DNA of 64,000 bases from Nitrospirota bacterium (GCA_021789215.1 JAJYJS010000007.1:29612-93611), one strand, 5' to 3'. Positions 45,180-55,962 are shown, counted from the first letter of the stretch. Made by a program: numbers and translations. Notes: generated by a model from the letters alone, not told the origin.

Positions 45180-46213
45180 CAGGCCTGGGGCACCAGCAGC
45201 AGCTTCCCGAAATGGGCGCTTTTTTCCATCTTTTCGTGCGCCCTCCGGGCCTCCTCCAGCGGGAAGCTCTGGTCTATCACGGCCTCCAGCTTCTTCTCCG
45301 CGAAAAGCTCCGTTATGCGCAAAAGCTCCTGCCTTGTGCCCATTATGGAGCCCATGATGTCAAGCTGACGGGAGAAGACGTACCGCAAATCCATTGCCAC
45401 CTCGGGGCCGGTCGTCGCCCCGCAGGTCACGAGCCTGCCGCCCTTCCTGAGAGAGCGGAGCGATTTGCCGAAGGTGGCGGGGCCCACATGCTCGAAAACG
45501 ACGTCCACGCCCCTGTTCCGGGTAATGTCCATTACCCTCTGGCATATGTCTTCCGATTTGTGGTCTATCACGTAATCGGCCCCCAGGTCCGCCGCCTTGA
45601 GCGTCTTTTCCTTCCCGCCCGCCGTGGCTATGACCTTTGCCCCGTGGAGCCTCGCAATCTGTATGGCCGCAACCCCTATCCCGCTCCCCCCCGCGATTAC
45701 CAGGACGGTCTCCCCCGCAGTTACACACGCCCTGCCCGCAAGCATGTGCCAGGCGGTCATGAACGTAAGCGGGAAGGCCGCCGCAGTCTCGAAATCCATG
45801 TCCCTGGGGATACGGAGGAGGTTGTCCGCGTTCACCTTTGCGTATTCGGCGTATCCGCCCCAAGCGGCGGCCCCTATGATGCCAAAGTGGTCGCAGATGT
45901 TGTTCCTGCCCGTAAGGCAGAACTCGCATTTAAGGTCCCTGATGCCGGGGTCGACAAGCACCTTGTCCCCCGGCTTCCAGTCTTTCACGTCCGGGGCCAC
46001 CTCAAACACCTCGCCTGAAATATCGCACCCCGGCACATGGGGGAGCTTCGTCCCGTAAGCGGTGAGCCCGCTGCGGACCCATATGTCCACATGGTTTACG
46101 GAGACCGCCTTCACCTTGACCAGCACCTCGCCCCTGTGCGGGACGGGCCTTTCTATTTCCTCGTACCTCAAGACATCCGGGCCGCCAAACTCTCTTAGCA
46201 CGATTGCCTTCAT
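45179..46213 (-). CDS. Zinc-type medium-chain dehydrogenase/reductase
   Basis: A 344-residue NAD(P)-dependent oxidoreductase. The N-terminal catalytic domain has MKAIVLREFGGPDVLRYEE and HVPGCDISGEV. The structural-zinc Cys cluster is KCEFCLTGRNNICDHFG. The Rossmann domain has VIAGGSGIGVAAIQIARLHG. The substrate is unknown; the N-terminus is also quinone-reductase-like. An in-frame TTG lies three codons upstream, close behind AGGAGG. I take the ATG as start, but the TTG is possible. Confidence 0.88.
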   Translation of the reverse strand: MKAIVLREFGGPDVLRYEEIERPVPHRGEVLVKVKAVSVNHVDIWVRSGLTAYGTKLPHVPGCDISGEVFEVAPDVKDWKPGDKVLVDPGIRDLKCEFCLTGRNNICDHFGIIGAAAWGGYAEYAKVNADNLLRIPRDMDFETAAAFPLTFMTAWHMLAGRACVTAGETVLVIAGGSGIGVAAIQIARLHGAKVIATAGGKEKTLKAADLGADYVIDHKSEDICQRVMDITRNRGVDVVFEHVGPATFGKSLRSLRKGGRLVTCGATTGPEVAMDLRYVFSRQLDIMGSIMGTRQELLRITELFAEKKLEAVIDQSFPLEEARRAHEKMEKSAHFGKLLLVPQA

Positions 46214-46241
46214 GGCTGACAAAAACCTCCTGATGTCCGGC

Positions 46242-46838
46242 TTATATCTTTCCTTTTGTGGAGGGCACTTCGCTTTTCGCCCTGGGCTCCATGGAGACCG
46301 CCTCCATTATGGCCTTGCCCAGCGCCTTGAAAACCGCCTCGATCATGTGGTGGACATTCCTGCCGTAGGGCACGTTCACGTGGAGCGTGATACCCGCGTT
46401 TCCCGCGAACGCCTGGAGGAAGTCCTCTATAAGGTCCGCGTCGAAATCCTTTATCTTTGCCTTCCTGGGCAGCGCCACGTTATAGACGAGAAACGGCCTG
46501 CCGCTTATGTCCATGCTCACCTGGGCAAGCGCCTCGTCCATCGGCACGGAGGCGAACCCGTAGCGCCTTATCCCCTTCTTGTCTCCAAGGCATTCCCTGA
46601 GCGCCTTGCCCAGCACAATCCCGGCGTCCTCGACGGTGTGGTGGTAGTCCACCTCCACGTCGCCTTTGGCCTTCAGCTTCAAATCCATAAGGCCGTGCCT
46701 GCACATAAGCTCAAGCATGTGGTCCAGAAAGGCCACCGGCGTCTTCACCTGATAGCTGCCCTTTCCGTCTATGTCCAGCCCCGCCGTTATCTGCGTCTCC
46801 CGCGTGTTCCTCTCTATAAGGCTTTTTCTTCTTCTCAT
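46242..46838 (-). CDS. hisB: Imidazoleglycerol-phosphate dehydratase
   Basis: Sixth step of histidine synthesis. The 198 residues are a stand-alone dehydratase without a phosphatase domain. Metal-binding motifs are present: [23 protein letters not shown] and [16 protein letters not shown]. The ATG overlaps the hisC stop (ATGA), so they are coupled. The open frame to 46928 lies inside hisC and is not used. Confidence 0.96.
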   Translation of the reverse strand: MRRRKSLIERNTRETQITAGLDIDGKGSYQVKTPVAFLDHMLELMCRHGLMDLKLKAKGDVEVDYHHTVEDAGIVLGKALRECLGDKKGIRRYGFASVPMDEALAQVSMDISGRPFLVYNVALPRKAKIKDFDADLIEDFLQAFAGNAGITLHVNVPYGRNVHHMIEAVFKALGKAIMEAVSMEPRAKSEVPSTKGKI

Positions 46839-47896
46839 TCGAGTGTCCTTTTTATGGCCCTTATGAACTTTTCGTTTTCTTTTCCGCTCCCGACGGTGAC
46901 CCGCAGACAGCCCTCCACGGCCTCGCACAGGTTTCGTATCAGCACCCCGTTCCGGAGCGCCTCCTTATAAACACGCTCCGGGTCCGGCACCTTGAAAAGG
47001 ATGAAGTTGGCGTCCGAAGGATAGGCCGTAACCCCCTTTATCCCCGACAGCTCCCTGTGCAGCCTTTTTCTCTCGGAAACTATTCCCCTGATATGTTTCC
47101 TGAGGCCGGAAGCCCTGCTTATGGAATCAACGGCGATTGCCTGCGAGAAGGAGTTCACATTGAACGGCAGCCTCACCTTGTTGACCTGTGCCACAAGGCC
47201 CGGCTCCGCAATAAGGAAACCCACCCGGAGTGCCGCGAGCCCCACCTTGGAGAGTGTCCTTAATATGGCCAGATTGGGGTATTTGCCCAGGCAGGACATA
47301 AAACTTTTCCGGGCGGAAAACGGCTGGTACGCCTCGTCAACCACCACGACGCACCCGGATTCCTCTATCACTCTGAGTATCTTTTGGGCGGAAAAGCTGT
47401 TGCCCGTGGGATTGTTGGGGCTGCTGAGGAATATGATGCCGCCTTTTTGTTTTTTTGCCGCTGAAAGCAGTGCGGAATCGTCTATATCGAAGCCGCTTTG
47501 AAGCGGCACCTCGACCACCCTTTGTCCCAGGGCGGCGGCAATCTTACCGTACATGGAAAACGTGGGGACCGGGTAGATTACAGGCCCTCCGAAGACGCAG
47601 ACCAGGTTGAAGATAAGCTCGTCGGAGCCGTTGCCGTGCAGGAGCCATTCGATGCCCCTTATCTTTGCGGGAAGGTTTTTTTGGGCATAAGCCTTTCTCA
47701 GCGCCTCGGCCTGCGGGTCGGGGTAGCGGTTGGTCTCGATGGATTTAAGCGTCCGCGCGCTCAGCTTTTCAGGGTACGGGCTTTCGTTGGCGTCAAGCTT
47801 TACGCCGCAGGGTATCTCTTTTGCCTCATAAGGGCGGAGGTTGAGGATGTTCGGCCTGACAAAGCGCAAAACGTCCGTATTTGCCTTTTTTTTCAA
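46835..47896 (-). CDS. hisC: Histidinol-phosphate aminotransferase
   Basis: PLP-dependent transamination of imidazole-acetol phosphate. The 353 residues are the normal length. The N-terminus has [34 protein letters not shown] and [11 protein letters not shown] follow, and the PLP Lys is in [15 protein letters not shown]. The start codon is TTG, with AAGGAGGG seven bases before it; no nearer ATG fits. It heads the seven-gene run ending in nadB. Only hisB and hisC are here, so the other his genes lie elsewhere. Confidence 0.95.
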   Translation of the reverse strand: MKKKANTDVLRFVRPNILNLRPYEAKEIPCGVKLDANESPYPEKLSARTLKSIETNRYPDPQAEALRKAYAQKNLPAKIRGIEWLLHGNGSDELIFNLVCVFGGPVIYPVPTFSMYGKIAAALGQRVVEVPLQSGFDIDDSALLSAAKKQKGGIIFLSSPNNPTGNSFSAQKILRVIEESGCVVVVDEAYQPFSARKSFMSCLGKYPNLAILRTLSKVGLAALRVGFLIAEPGLVAQVNKVRLPFNVNSFSQAIAVDSISRASGLRKHIRGIVSERKRLHRELSGIKGVTAYPSDANFILFKVPDPERVYKEALRNGVLIRNLCEAVEGCLRVTVGSGKENEKFIRAIKRTLE

Positions 47897-47920
47897 GCAA
47901 AAACCCTCCTTCGAGCTGAA

Positions 47921-47929
47921 ATTATATCA
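47921..47929 (-). promoter_or_regulatory. Extended -10 promoter of the hisC-nadB operon
   Basis: TGATATAAT on the minus strand: consensus -10 with a TGn extension, 24 bases before the TTG start. No good -35 is seen. Confidence 0.55.
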
Positions 47930-47991
47930 TAAGGGCGGGCATCTTTGTGGGCGGATGACGGCTGCATTCGAGGCTGGGGCATTTTTTTATT

Positions 47992-49167
47992 CTAGGCCGC
48001 AGGCAGGACTATGGCCACCCTGGCGCCCTCGCCGGGGACGGGCTCGATGGTTATCCGGCCAAGGTTTTTCCGCAGGGCAAGCTTCACTATCGGCAGGCCG
48101 AAACCGGAGCCTCCGGGCTTTGTCGAATAAAAGAGGGAAAACAGCTTTTCGATGTCCTCCGGCCTGGGCGGAGTGCCCGTGTTGAAGATGGTGACCATGA
48201 CGGCCCTTTTCACCGGCCGGTACGGGGCGGATTCCACCCTTATATAGGCGCCGTTTTTGGGCAGCTGCGTTGCGGCCTCTATGCTGTTTTCAAGCGTGTA
48301 GCTGAATATGGTCTCCACGTCTTCCGGGTCGGCCTCGGCCCAGAGAGCATCCGGCTGGAGCCTTAAATCCGCCCGGAAATCCCTGTATTCCTCCCTCTCC
48401 CTCAGGGAACCGAGCACCTTTTCGATCAGGGGTTGCAGGTTGACCCTCCGGGGAACGGATTCCTTGTGGAACAGGTCTATGTAGGTCTTTATGTCCTTTA
48501 CCATCAGGGCGCACCTGCCGCTTTCGAACAGGAGGTTCTCCAGGATGGCATGCTCCGGGGCGGCCGGGCTCACACCTCGCTTGAGCCTCTTTAAATTGCC
48601 CCCTATCACGGTGACGGGGTTTCGTATCCTGTCGGCAAGCCCTTTTATTATCTCGATATCGCAGCGGCTTGTGGCGTCAATGAAGGAGCTTGTCTCCACG
48701 AGGATGAAGAAGTCCAGTATCTTGTCGACCACGCGGTAAACGTCCGCCCTCTCAGCAAAGGGCACATCTTCCTGTATGATGCGATGGCAGAACTGCCGCA
48801 CGATGGAAAAACCCAGGTTCGTAAACCGCTGGTCCAGGTTCACCTCGGCGTGCCTCGTGCCTATCCCCCAGAGGTATGCCAGGAAGTAGTCGTCCATCGC
48901 ACCCTTGAATACCGTCTCGAACCAATGCACCCATGTGTCCCTTATGGACTCCGGCCTTTCCATCTGCTCGATTATTCTCCTGGTCTCGGGTATGCCGTAA
49001 AAGAAATCGAAGAAATGCCCGGCGAATTCCTGTTTTTTCCGCTTGAATACTTCGCTGTGGGCGGAAATTATTGCGAGTTCGTCCCTGCTGAGCCCGATTT
49101 TTTCCCGAAACAGGTCAAGCCTGCCCACCGGCACGGGCAGACTGATTACAGTGCCTCTATGTTCCAT
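47992..49167 (-). CDS. Globin-coupled histidine-kinase-like sensor lacking the H-box His
   Basis: A 391-residue cytosolic protein. About 15-165 is a protoglobin-type sensor globin; the candidate haem-proximal His106 lies in GIGTRHAEVNLDQRFTNLG. A DHp-like helix pair follows, but its H-box reads LADRIRNPVTVIGG, with Asp179 where kinases have His. The HATPase domain looks intact: ENSIEAA (N box) and PGGSGFGLPIVKLALRK (G2). It may bind O2, NO or CO and signal without classical autophosphorylation, or use another residue. No response regulator is adjacent. It is divergent from rlmN. Confidence 0.85.
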   Translation of the reverse strand: MEHRGTVISLPVPVGRLDLFREKIGLSRDELAIISAHSEVFKRKKQEFAGHFFDFFYGIPETRRIIEQMERPESIRDTWVHWFETVFKGAMDDYFLAYLWGIGTRHAEVNLDQRFTNLGFSIVRQFCHRIIQEDVPFAERADVYRVVDKILDFFILVETSSFIDATSRCDIEIIKGLADRIRNPVTVIGGNLKRLKRGVSPAAPEHAILENLLFESGRCALMVKDIKTYIDLFHKESVPRRVNLQPLIEKVLGSLREREEYRDFRADLRLQPDALWAEADPEDVETIFSYTLENSIEAATQLPKNGAYIRVESAPYRPVKRAVMVTIFNTGTPPRPEDIEKLFSLFYSTKPGGSGFGLPIVKLALRKNLGRITIEPVPGEGARVAIVLPAA

Positions 49168-49272
49168 AACAGAACTCTAACAAAGGGCGGGGCGGCGGTC
49201 AATGAGAGAGCAAGGGGCAGGGGTAAGGGGGCGGCCATGCTTATAACCCCCTTAATATTTTAAAATCAATAT

Positions 49273-50295
49273 ATGGGCAGGGTAAAAAACCTTAAATCGC
49301 TGGACAGGGCAGGGCTTGAGGCGTTCTTCAGGCAGGAGGGCCTGCCTGCCTTCAGGGCAAGGCAGGCAATCCACTGGATATACGAAAAAAATGTGCGGGA
49401 CATTTCGGAGATAACCGAATTCGCAAAGCCATTGAGGGATTCCCTTTCACAAAAGGCATACATAAGCAACCTGGCACTGAAGGAAAGGCAGGTTTCCGCG
49501 GACGGCACGGAGAAATACCTCTTTGGGCTCGAGGACGGAAACTCCATTGAAAGCGTTCTCATCCCCGATGAAAAGAGGCTCACGCTGTGCGTGTCCAGCC
49601 AGGTGGGGTGCGCCCTCTCCTGCCGGTTCTGCCTGACCGGGAAGCTCGGCATGATCAGGGACCTCAGGGCGCATGAGATCGTGGACCAGTATCTCTCCGC
49701 CCGGAGGCTTGCAGCCCCCCGGAAGATAACCAATATGGTCTTCATGGGTATGGGCGAGCCGCTCAATAACCTGGAAAACGTCGCCTCCGCCCTGAAAAGG
49801 CTTACGGAGCTGGCCCATTTTTCAAGGAGGAGGATAACGGTGTCCACCTCTGGCATAGCCCCAAAAATCCTCGAACTCCCGGAAAGGGCCCCCCTCGTTA
49901 ATCTGGCGGTCTCGCTAAACGCGTCAACGGACGAGGTGAGGGACCGCATAATGCCAATAAACAGGAGATATAACCTGGAGGCGCTCTTTGAGGCGCTGCG
50001 GAGGTTCCCCCTGCCGCCGCGCTCGCGGATAACATTCGAATACGTAATGCTGAGCGGCGTAAACGACACGGACGCCGACGCCCGGAGGGCCGCCGCGCTT
50101 TTAAGGGGCATCCCCTCGAAGATAAACCTCATCCCCTTCAACGAGCACGAGGGCTCCATCTTCAGGACGCCCTCTGACAAAAGGGCGCTGGCCTTCCGGA
50201 AGATACTGACGGATGCAGGCTACACGGCCATTATCAGGAAGAGCAAGGGGCGGGACATCCTGGCCGCCTGCGGACAGCTCAAGGCTAAATATTGA
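49273..50295 (+). CDS. rlmN: 23S rRNA A2503 methyltransferase RlmN
   Basis: Radical-SAM enzyme that methylates C2 of A2503 in 23S rRNA and some tRNAs. The 340 residues are normal. The [4Fe-4S] ligands are Cys113, Cys117 and Cys120 in GCALSCRFCLTGKLG. NMVFMGMGEPLNN, ISTSGI-like VSTSGIAPKI and a late Cys in ILAACGQL for the methyl-transfer mechanism are also visible. TAAAAT lies six bases before the ATG with no Shine-Dalgarno. The 227-bp gap after it holds a GC hairpin (GGGGGC-GGA-GCCCCC) and no gene. Confidence 0.96.
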   Translation: MGRVKNLKSLDRAGLEAFFRQEGLPAFRARQAIHWIYEKNVRDISEITEFAKPLRDSLSQKAYISNLALKERQVSADGTEKYLFGLEDGNSIESVLIPDEKRLTLCVSSQVGCALSCRFCLTGKLGMIRDLRAHEIVDQYLSARRLAAPRKITNMVFMGMGEPLNNLENVASALKRLTELAHFSRRRITVSTSGIAPKILELPERAPLVNLAVSLNASTDEVRDRIMPINRRYNLEALFEALRRFPLPPRSRITFEYVMLSGVNDTDADARRAAALLRGIPSKINLIPFNEHEGSIFRTPSDKRALAFRKILTDAGYTAIIRKSKGRDILAACGQLKAKY

Positions 50296-50522
50296 CGCCA
50301 GGGCCTGCACTCCTCTTTTAACAGGGCCGGGAGTTGTTATGCTGGCCTTTCCCCTTTTGGTTTTAAGGGGCGCGGGGGCGGAGCCCCCGGCCGCTCAAGG
50401 GTGGGCGGGCGGGAATTGAAAAAATGCCGTTTCCCCGCCAGCCGTTTCCCCGCCAGTTGTAACCATCCCTTTTTAATGCTAAAAATTAATCAGGGGGATG
50501 CGCCCCTGAAAGGAGGACGAGG

Positions 50523-50981
50523 ATGAAAAGACCGGCGGAAACATCCGATGAGTTCCTGAACCTTATGGTGGACTGGCAGTCAGTCGAGACCGAGACGATT
50601 GGATACACTAAAAAGGAAATACCCAAAACCGGCAACCCGCTCACCAGGACGATATTGCAGGCGCTGAAGCTGGAGGCGGAGAAGCACTGCCTCATTCAGC
50701 AGATGATAGTGGAGAGCGTGAAAAAGCAGGCCGTGAACCTGAGCCCGGAGGAGTTGACGGTCCTTTCAAACCACCTGAACAGGCAAATGGCGGTGGAAGA
50801 GAAGAACCTTTCAACAGCCGAACAGGCGCTGGAAAAGAGCGAGCTCTTCATCTCGCGCTATCTGCTTTCATATCTCATTTCCGACCTGAAGCACCAGAAC
50901 GAACTCTTCAGGGAGCTTGATGACGAACTCAAGTCGGCCTCTATCCCGACGTCGGCCACGTCGAAGATATTCGACTCGTAG
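50523..50981 (+). CDS. Uncharacterised helical protein
   Basis: A 152-residue cytosolic protein I do not recognise. AAAGGAGG lies just before the ATG, and the coding bias resembles neighbouring genes. After an N-terminal KRPAETSDEFLNLMVDWQSV it is mostly predicted helix, with heptad-like runs such as LEAEKHCLIQQMIVESVKKQ and SELFISRYLLSYLISDLKHQ. A four-helix ferritin-like bundle is conceivable, but no metal-ligand pattern is visible. It stands alone, converging on ftsB across a repeat. Confidence 0.7.
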   Translation: MKRPAETSDEFLNLMVDWQSVETETIGYTKKEIPKTGNPLTRTILQALKLEAEKHCLIQQMIVESVKKQAVNLSPEELTVLSNHLNRQMAVEEKNLSTAEQALEKSELFISRYLLSYLISDLKHQNELFRELDDELKSASIPTSATSKIFDS

Positions 50982-51014
50982 TCAGGGGATACTGGGGAAA
51001 AAACTGTTCCGGCT

Positions 51015-51100
51015 GTCATTGCGAGCGAAGCGAAGCAGTCCCGTTTCCTGATAAACCGGATTTATGATGAGATTGCTTCGCCCTTCACTCCTGGCACTGA
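51015..51100. repeat. GTCATTGCGAGC-family inverted repeat
   Basis: Begins GTCATTGCGAGCGAAGCG and ends with GATTGCTTCGCCC in inverted orientation. It is the same family as elements at 59771, 61544 and 63822 and lies between two convergent genes. Confidence 0.6.
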
Positions 51101-51111
51101 TTCGAAAAATT

Positions 51112-51447
51112 TTATTTCTTCCTGTTTTGGAAGAGGAAGATGTACTCGTCCTGTTTTGAGAGGCCGTAGTCCTCGCGGGCCTGTTTTTCCTTGTAATAGT
51201 CGTTCTGTTTGAACTCCTCAAGGCTGGCCCTCATGCGGCCGTTTTCCTGGCGGACCCGGGCTATCTGCGTCTTTATCGAGAGGCTTCTGCCCCTGAGCTT
51301 CCTGAACTTGAGATAGCCCATGTCGCCAAAGACCATCGTCATGGCTATATAGAGCAGGGTCAGGAGTATGAGTGTCCAGAAGACAAAGTCCCGCTTCTTC
51401 CTCTCAGCCCTGACCTGCCTCCATAGTGCCCTTTCAGTCTGCGCCAT
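51112..51447 (-). CDS. ftsB: FtsB/DivIC-type septum formation protein
   Basis: Small bitopic divisome protein. The 111 residues have a basic N-terminus, one membrane helix at about 22-40 (FVFWTLILLTLLYIAMTMVF), then a coiled coil (LSIKTQIARVRQENGRMRAS) and the conserved YYKEKQAREDYGL end segment. It starts one base after eno, the common eno-ftsB pairing. Confidence 0.9.
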   Translation of the reverse strand: MAQTERALWRQVRAERKKRDFVFWTLILLTLLYIAMTMVFGDMGYLKFRKLRGRSLSIKTQIARVRQENGRMRASLEEFKQNDYYKEKQAREDYGLSKQDEYIFLFQNRKK

Positions 51448-51448
51448 A

Positions 51449-52747
<1,299 letters not shown>

Positions 52748-54118
52748 CTATGCCGTCAGGTATTGTTTGATTACGGCGTCAACCCGCTCCGCATCGAGCG
52801 GCCTTCCCTGAAGCTCCGCCCTGTTTTCTATGTGCCTGAGGGTGGTCTCCAGGTATATCTTGAACTGCATGCACTTGTCGAAGAGCCTTTCGAAACCCTT
52901 TTCCGGTTTCCTCGCAAGCCTGTTTATCTCCAGGAAGAAGGAGGCGAACTCCTCGTAGTCCTCGTACCGGAGGAGCCTGAACGTGAAGCTCTCGAAATAC
53001 TGCATGTAGTTCTGGAGCGCCTGCACGAGCAGGTGCCTTTCCTGGTGCTGCGCCCCCTTTTTCTCAAACAGCGCTAAAAACCTGTGGAGCACCGCGATGT
53101 CCTCCCGGAGCCTCATGGACTGCTCGAACTTTGTCATGAAGCTCTCGAAGATGTCCTCGCCCCTGAGCGAAGGCTTCCAGTGCTGGGCAAGCACTATTAC
53201 CACCTGCTCGGTCAGGTTCTTCAGTATGCCGTGGCCGTTCTCTATCTTGCCCCTCTGCTGTGGAGGGGTTTTTTTGAGAAGGTCTCTCAGCTCCTGCCTG
53301 AACACCCTTTTCTGCTCCATCTGGAACTGGTAGACCACCCCGCCCAGGAGGCTCCCAAACCCGGTCCCGGCGGTCTTTTCCGAGGACGCCTCCAGCTGCT
53401 TGAGGAAGACGTTTATCTCGTGCCTCAGGAGCAGGAGTATGAGATAGTTCGTGTGGAGCGGCACGGGCCTCTGAGTGGCCATGTCCATATTGGAAAGATA
53501 TCTTAAAAACCTGAACAGGTAAAGAAAGGCGGTGGAGACAAGCTTCCGCCCGGCCCTGTCCGGCACGCCCTTCACCAGCGCGGATATCTCGGGGTTCTCT
53601 ATGGCGTCGAACTCCGGGTTTATGGACTTCCTGAACGGGTTCAGGTAGCGGTTTGCCCTTATCTCGCGGCTCATTATCCGGCCTATGCCCATGAAGCTCG
53701 CCTGGTTCACGCTGCCCGTTTTGAGCATCTCCGTTATGACGCTTTTTATGTTTATGAAGGAGTCGTAAAGGAGGTATATGCTTTTTTCGAGCGTGTCCTG
53801 GGAGTACATCCATTTCTTGAAGGAGTCTTTCTCCCCGGCAGGCAGGAGCCTCTGCTCGGCGAATTTCTGGAACCAGTAGGCGTTCTTCCGGCTCTCCGGC
53901 ATTATGCACTCCACGATGGACAGCACCCTCAGGGAGGCGTCCCTTGCAATGCCAAGCTCCGTGGAGAAGTCTTTCTGGCTTGCATACTGCTCGGCGTGGT
54001 TTTCAGGCGCGAAATAGCAGTCCAGCGCCTTCAGAAGGACGTCCAGTTCCGAAAAAAGCTTTTTGCGGGTATCCCACGCCGCCCGGGCCCAGTCCGGGGG
54101 CTGGCTAGCTAAATCCAC
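52748..54118 (-). CDS. Uncharacterised 456-residue protein between lpdA and eno
   Basis: I do not recognise this family. The protein is soluble-looking, 456 residues and predicted largely alpha-helical, with no signal peptide or obvious catalytic motif. Recognisable runs include RNAYWF-like KNAYWFQKFAEQRLLPAGEK, SIYLLYDSFINIKSVITEML and LLVQALQNYMQYFESFTFRL. The start is GTG. It lies 27 bp after lpdA and 18 bp before eno, so it is co-expressed with central-metabolism genes and should be a regular cellular protein rather than accessory cargo. Confidence 0.8.
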   Translation of the reverse strand: MDLASQPPDWARAAWDTRKKLFSELDVLLKALDCYFAPENHAEQYASQKDFSTELGIARDASLRVLSIVECIMPESRKNAYWFQKFAEQRLLPAGEKDSFKKWMYSQDTLEKSIYLLYDSFINIKSVITEMLKTGSVNQASFMGIGRIMSREIRANRYLNPFRKSINPEFDAIENPEISALVKGVPDRAGRKLVSTAFLYLFRFLRYLSNMDMATQRPVPLHTNYLILLLLRHEINVFLKQLEASSEKTAGTGFGSLLGGVVYQFQMEQKRVFRQELRDLLKKTPPQQRGKIENGHGILKNLTEQVVIVLAQHWKPSLRGEDIFESFMTKFEQSMRLREDIAVLHRFLALFEKKGAQHQERHLLVQALQNYMQYFESFTFRLLRYEDYEEFASFFLEINRLARKPEKGFERLFDKCMQFKIYLETTLRHIENRAELQGRPLDAERVDAVIKQYLTA

Positions 54119-54145
54119 ATGAAATCCATCGGTAAGGACACCGGC

Positions 54146-55546
54146 TCAGGAATTTTTTTCTTTCTCTTTAGGCATGTGAATGGCCTCGCCATGCACCGCC
54201 TCGCAAGCCTCCATGACGCCTTCGGCAAGGGTCGGGTGGGCGTGGATGGTCCCGGCCACCTGTCTGGCCGTGAGCCCGTTCCTTATGGCGACGGCCATCT
54301 CCTGGATGAGGTCGGACGCGTGCGCCCCGATTATGTGCGCTCCGATTATCTTGTCCGTTGAGGCATCGGCCAGGACCTTCACGAAACCGGCTATCTCGCC
54401 TATGGCATGGGCCTTCCCAAGGGCACGGTAGTGGAAGCGGCCAATGCGGCAGTCCAGCCCCTTCTCTTTGGCCTGGAACTCGCGCAGCCCCACCGAGGCT
54501 ATTTCAGGGGATGTGAATATCGCCGCGGGCACGGTGTTGTAGTCCATCTTCTCTTCGATGCCACAGGCGTTCTTCGCGGCCACTATGCCCTGCGTGGAGG
54601 CCACGTGCGCCAGGAGTATCCTGCCCGTGCAGTCGCCAATGGCATAGACGCCCTTGATGCCGGTCTCCATGTGCTCATCGACCAGTATCTCGCCCCGCTT
54701 GCCTTTCTCGACACCCGCCTCCTCAAGCCCTATGCGCTCGGTGTTGAGCGTCCTGCCTATGGAGACCAGCATCTTCTCCGCCGCGAGCTCCTTGCCGTCG
54801 GAAGTGAAGGCATGGACGCCGTCGGGCCTGGTCTCCACCCTGTCCACCTTTATGTTCTTCAATATCTTTATTTTCCGCTTCTTGTATTCGCGCTCCAGCA
54901 CCTCCGATATCTCAAGGTCCTCGGTGCTTACGGCCCTGTCCATCATCTCCACGATGGTCACCTCGGTGCCAAGGGCATTGAAAATGCCGCCGAACTCCGA
55001 GCCTATGACGCCCGCACCCACGATTATCATGCTCCTGGGGATGGCCTTTATCGTGAGGGCGTTGTCGCTGGAGAGTATCCTGTCGCCGTCGAAAGGGAAC
55101 GTGGGGATGGCAGCGGGCCGGGAGCCCGTGCCGATTATCACCTTGTCCGTCTCAATCACCTGTGTAGAACCGCCGGGCATGTCCACCTGGACCTTTTTTG
55201 CGTCAAGGAGCCTGCCCCTGCCCTCCACGAGCCTTACGCCCCAGCTCTTGAAGAGGCCCCTTATCCCCTTCACCTGGGTCTCCACCACCTTGTTTTTCCG
55301 CTGCATTATCTTCTCTATATTGGGGACCGGCTGGCCGCCAAGCTCGATGCCGAAGCTCTCGACCTCCTTGAGCTTGAGCAGCAACTCGGCCGAGGCGATG
55401 AGGGTCTTTGTGGGGATGCAGCCCCAGTTCAGGCACACGCCCCCGACCTCTCCAGCCTCGACGACGGTGACCTCAGCGCCCAGCTGCGCCGCCTTCAGGG
55501 CCGCAACATAACCGCCCGGCCCGGCCCCGACAATGGTGAGCCTCAT
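54146..55546 (-). CDS. lpdA: Dihydrolipoyl dehydrogenase
   Basis: FAD disulfide oxidoreductase that reoxidises lipoamide in 2-oxoacid dehydrogenase or glycine cleavage complexes. The 466 residues have IVGAGPGGYVAALKAAQLGA and the redox pair Cys38/Cys43 in GGVCLNWGCIPTK. The NAD-binding IIVGAGVIGSEFGGIF, YAIGDCTGRILLAHVAS and a C-terminal HAHPTLAEGVMEA with the catalytic His follow. It overlaps the gcvH stop by one base, pointing to service of the lipoyl carrier GcvH. Confidence 0.96.
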   Translation of the reverse strand: MRLTIVGAGPGGYVAALKAAQLGAEVTVVEAGEVGGVCLNWGCIPTKTLIASAELLLKLKEVESFGIELGGQPVPNIEKIMQRKNKVVETQVKGIRGLFKSWGVRLVEGRGRLLDAKKVQVDMPGGSTQVIETDKVIIGTGSRPAAIPTFPFDGDRILSSDNALTIKAIPRSMIIVGAGVIGSEFGGIFNALGTEVTIVEMMDRAVSTEDLEISEVLEREYKKRKIKILKNIKVDRVETRPDGVHAFTSDGKELAAEKMLVSIGRTLNTERIGLEEAGVEKGKRGEILVDEHMETGIKGVYAIGDCTGRILLAHVASTQGIVAAKNACGIEEKMDYNTVPAAIFTSPEIASVGLREFQAKEKGLDCRIGRFHYRALGKAHAIGEIAGFVKVLADASTDKIIGAHIIGAHASDLIQEMAVAIRNGLTARQVAGTIHAHPTLAEGVMEACEAVHGEAIHMPKEKEKNS

Positions 55547-55929
55547 TATTTTTCCTCCTCAAGCAGCTTCTCGTACTCGCCCGCGTCCATGAGGTCGTCA
55601 AGCTCGGAGGCCTCCGAAAGCTCGATGACGGCTATCCACCCCTTTTCGTAGGGGTCTTCGTTTATTATCTCCGGGGTGTCCGAAAGCTCCTCGTTCACCT
55701 CGACAACGGTCCCGCTCACGGGCGATATCACCGGCGAGGTCGCCTTTGTGGACTCTATCTCCGATATCTCGCTGTTTGCCTCGATGGTGCTGTCCACCTC
55801 CGGGAGATCTATGTACACGATATCGCCAAGCGCCTCCTGGGCGTAATCGGTTATCCCTATGGTAGCCTTGTTGCCGGAGACCTTTACCCACGCGTGCTCT
55901 TTGTGATACTTGAGATTTTCAGGATTCAT
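55546..55929 (-). CDS. gcvH: Glycine cleavage system H protein
   Basis: Lipoyl carrier of the glycine cleavage system. The 127 residues have LKYHKEHAWVKV and the lipoylation site Lys62 in EIESTKATSPVISPVSG. NEELSDTPEIINEDPYEKGW is also typical. The open frame goes up to 55986, but GGAGG just before the ATG at 55929 and the family N-terminus set the start. gcvT and gcvP are not in the window. Confidence 0.96.
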   Translation of the reverse strand: MNPENLKYHKEHAWVKVSGNKATIGITDYAQEALGDIVYIDLPEVDSTIEANSEISEIESTKATSPVISPVSGTVVEVNEELSDTPEIINEDPYEKGWIAVIELSEASELDDLMDAGEYEKLLEEEK

Positions 55930-55962
55930 AATAGAAGACCTCCATTGTATTTTCTTAAAAGC

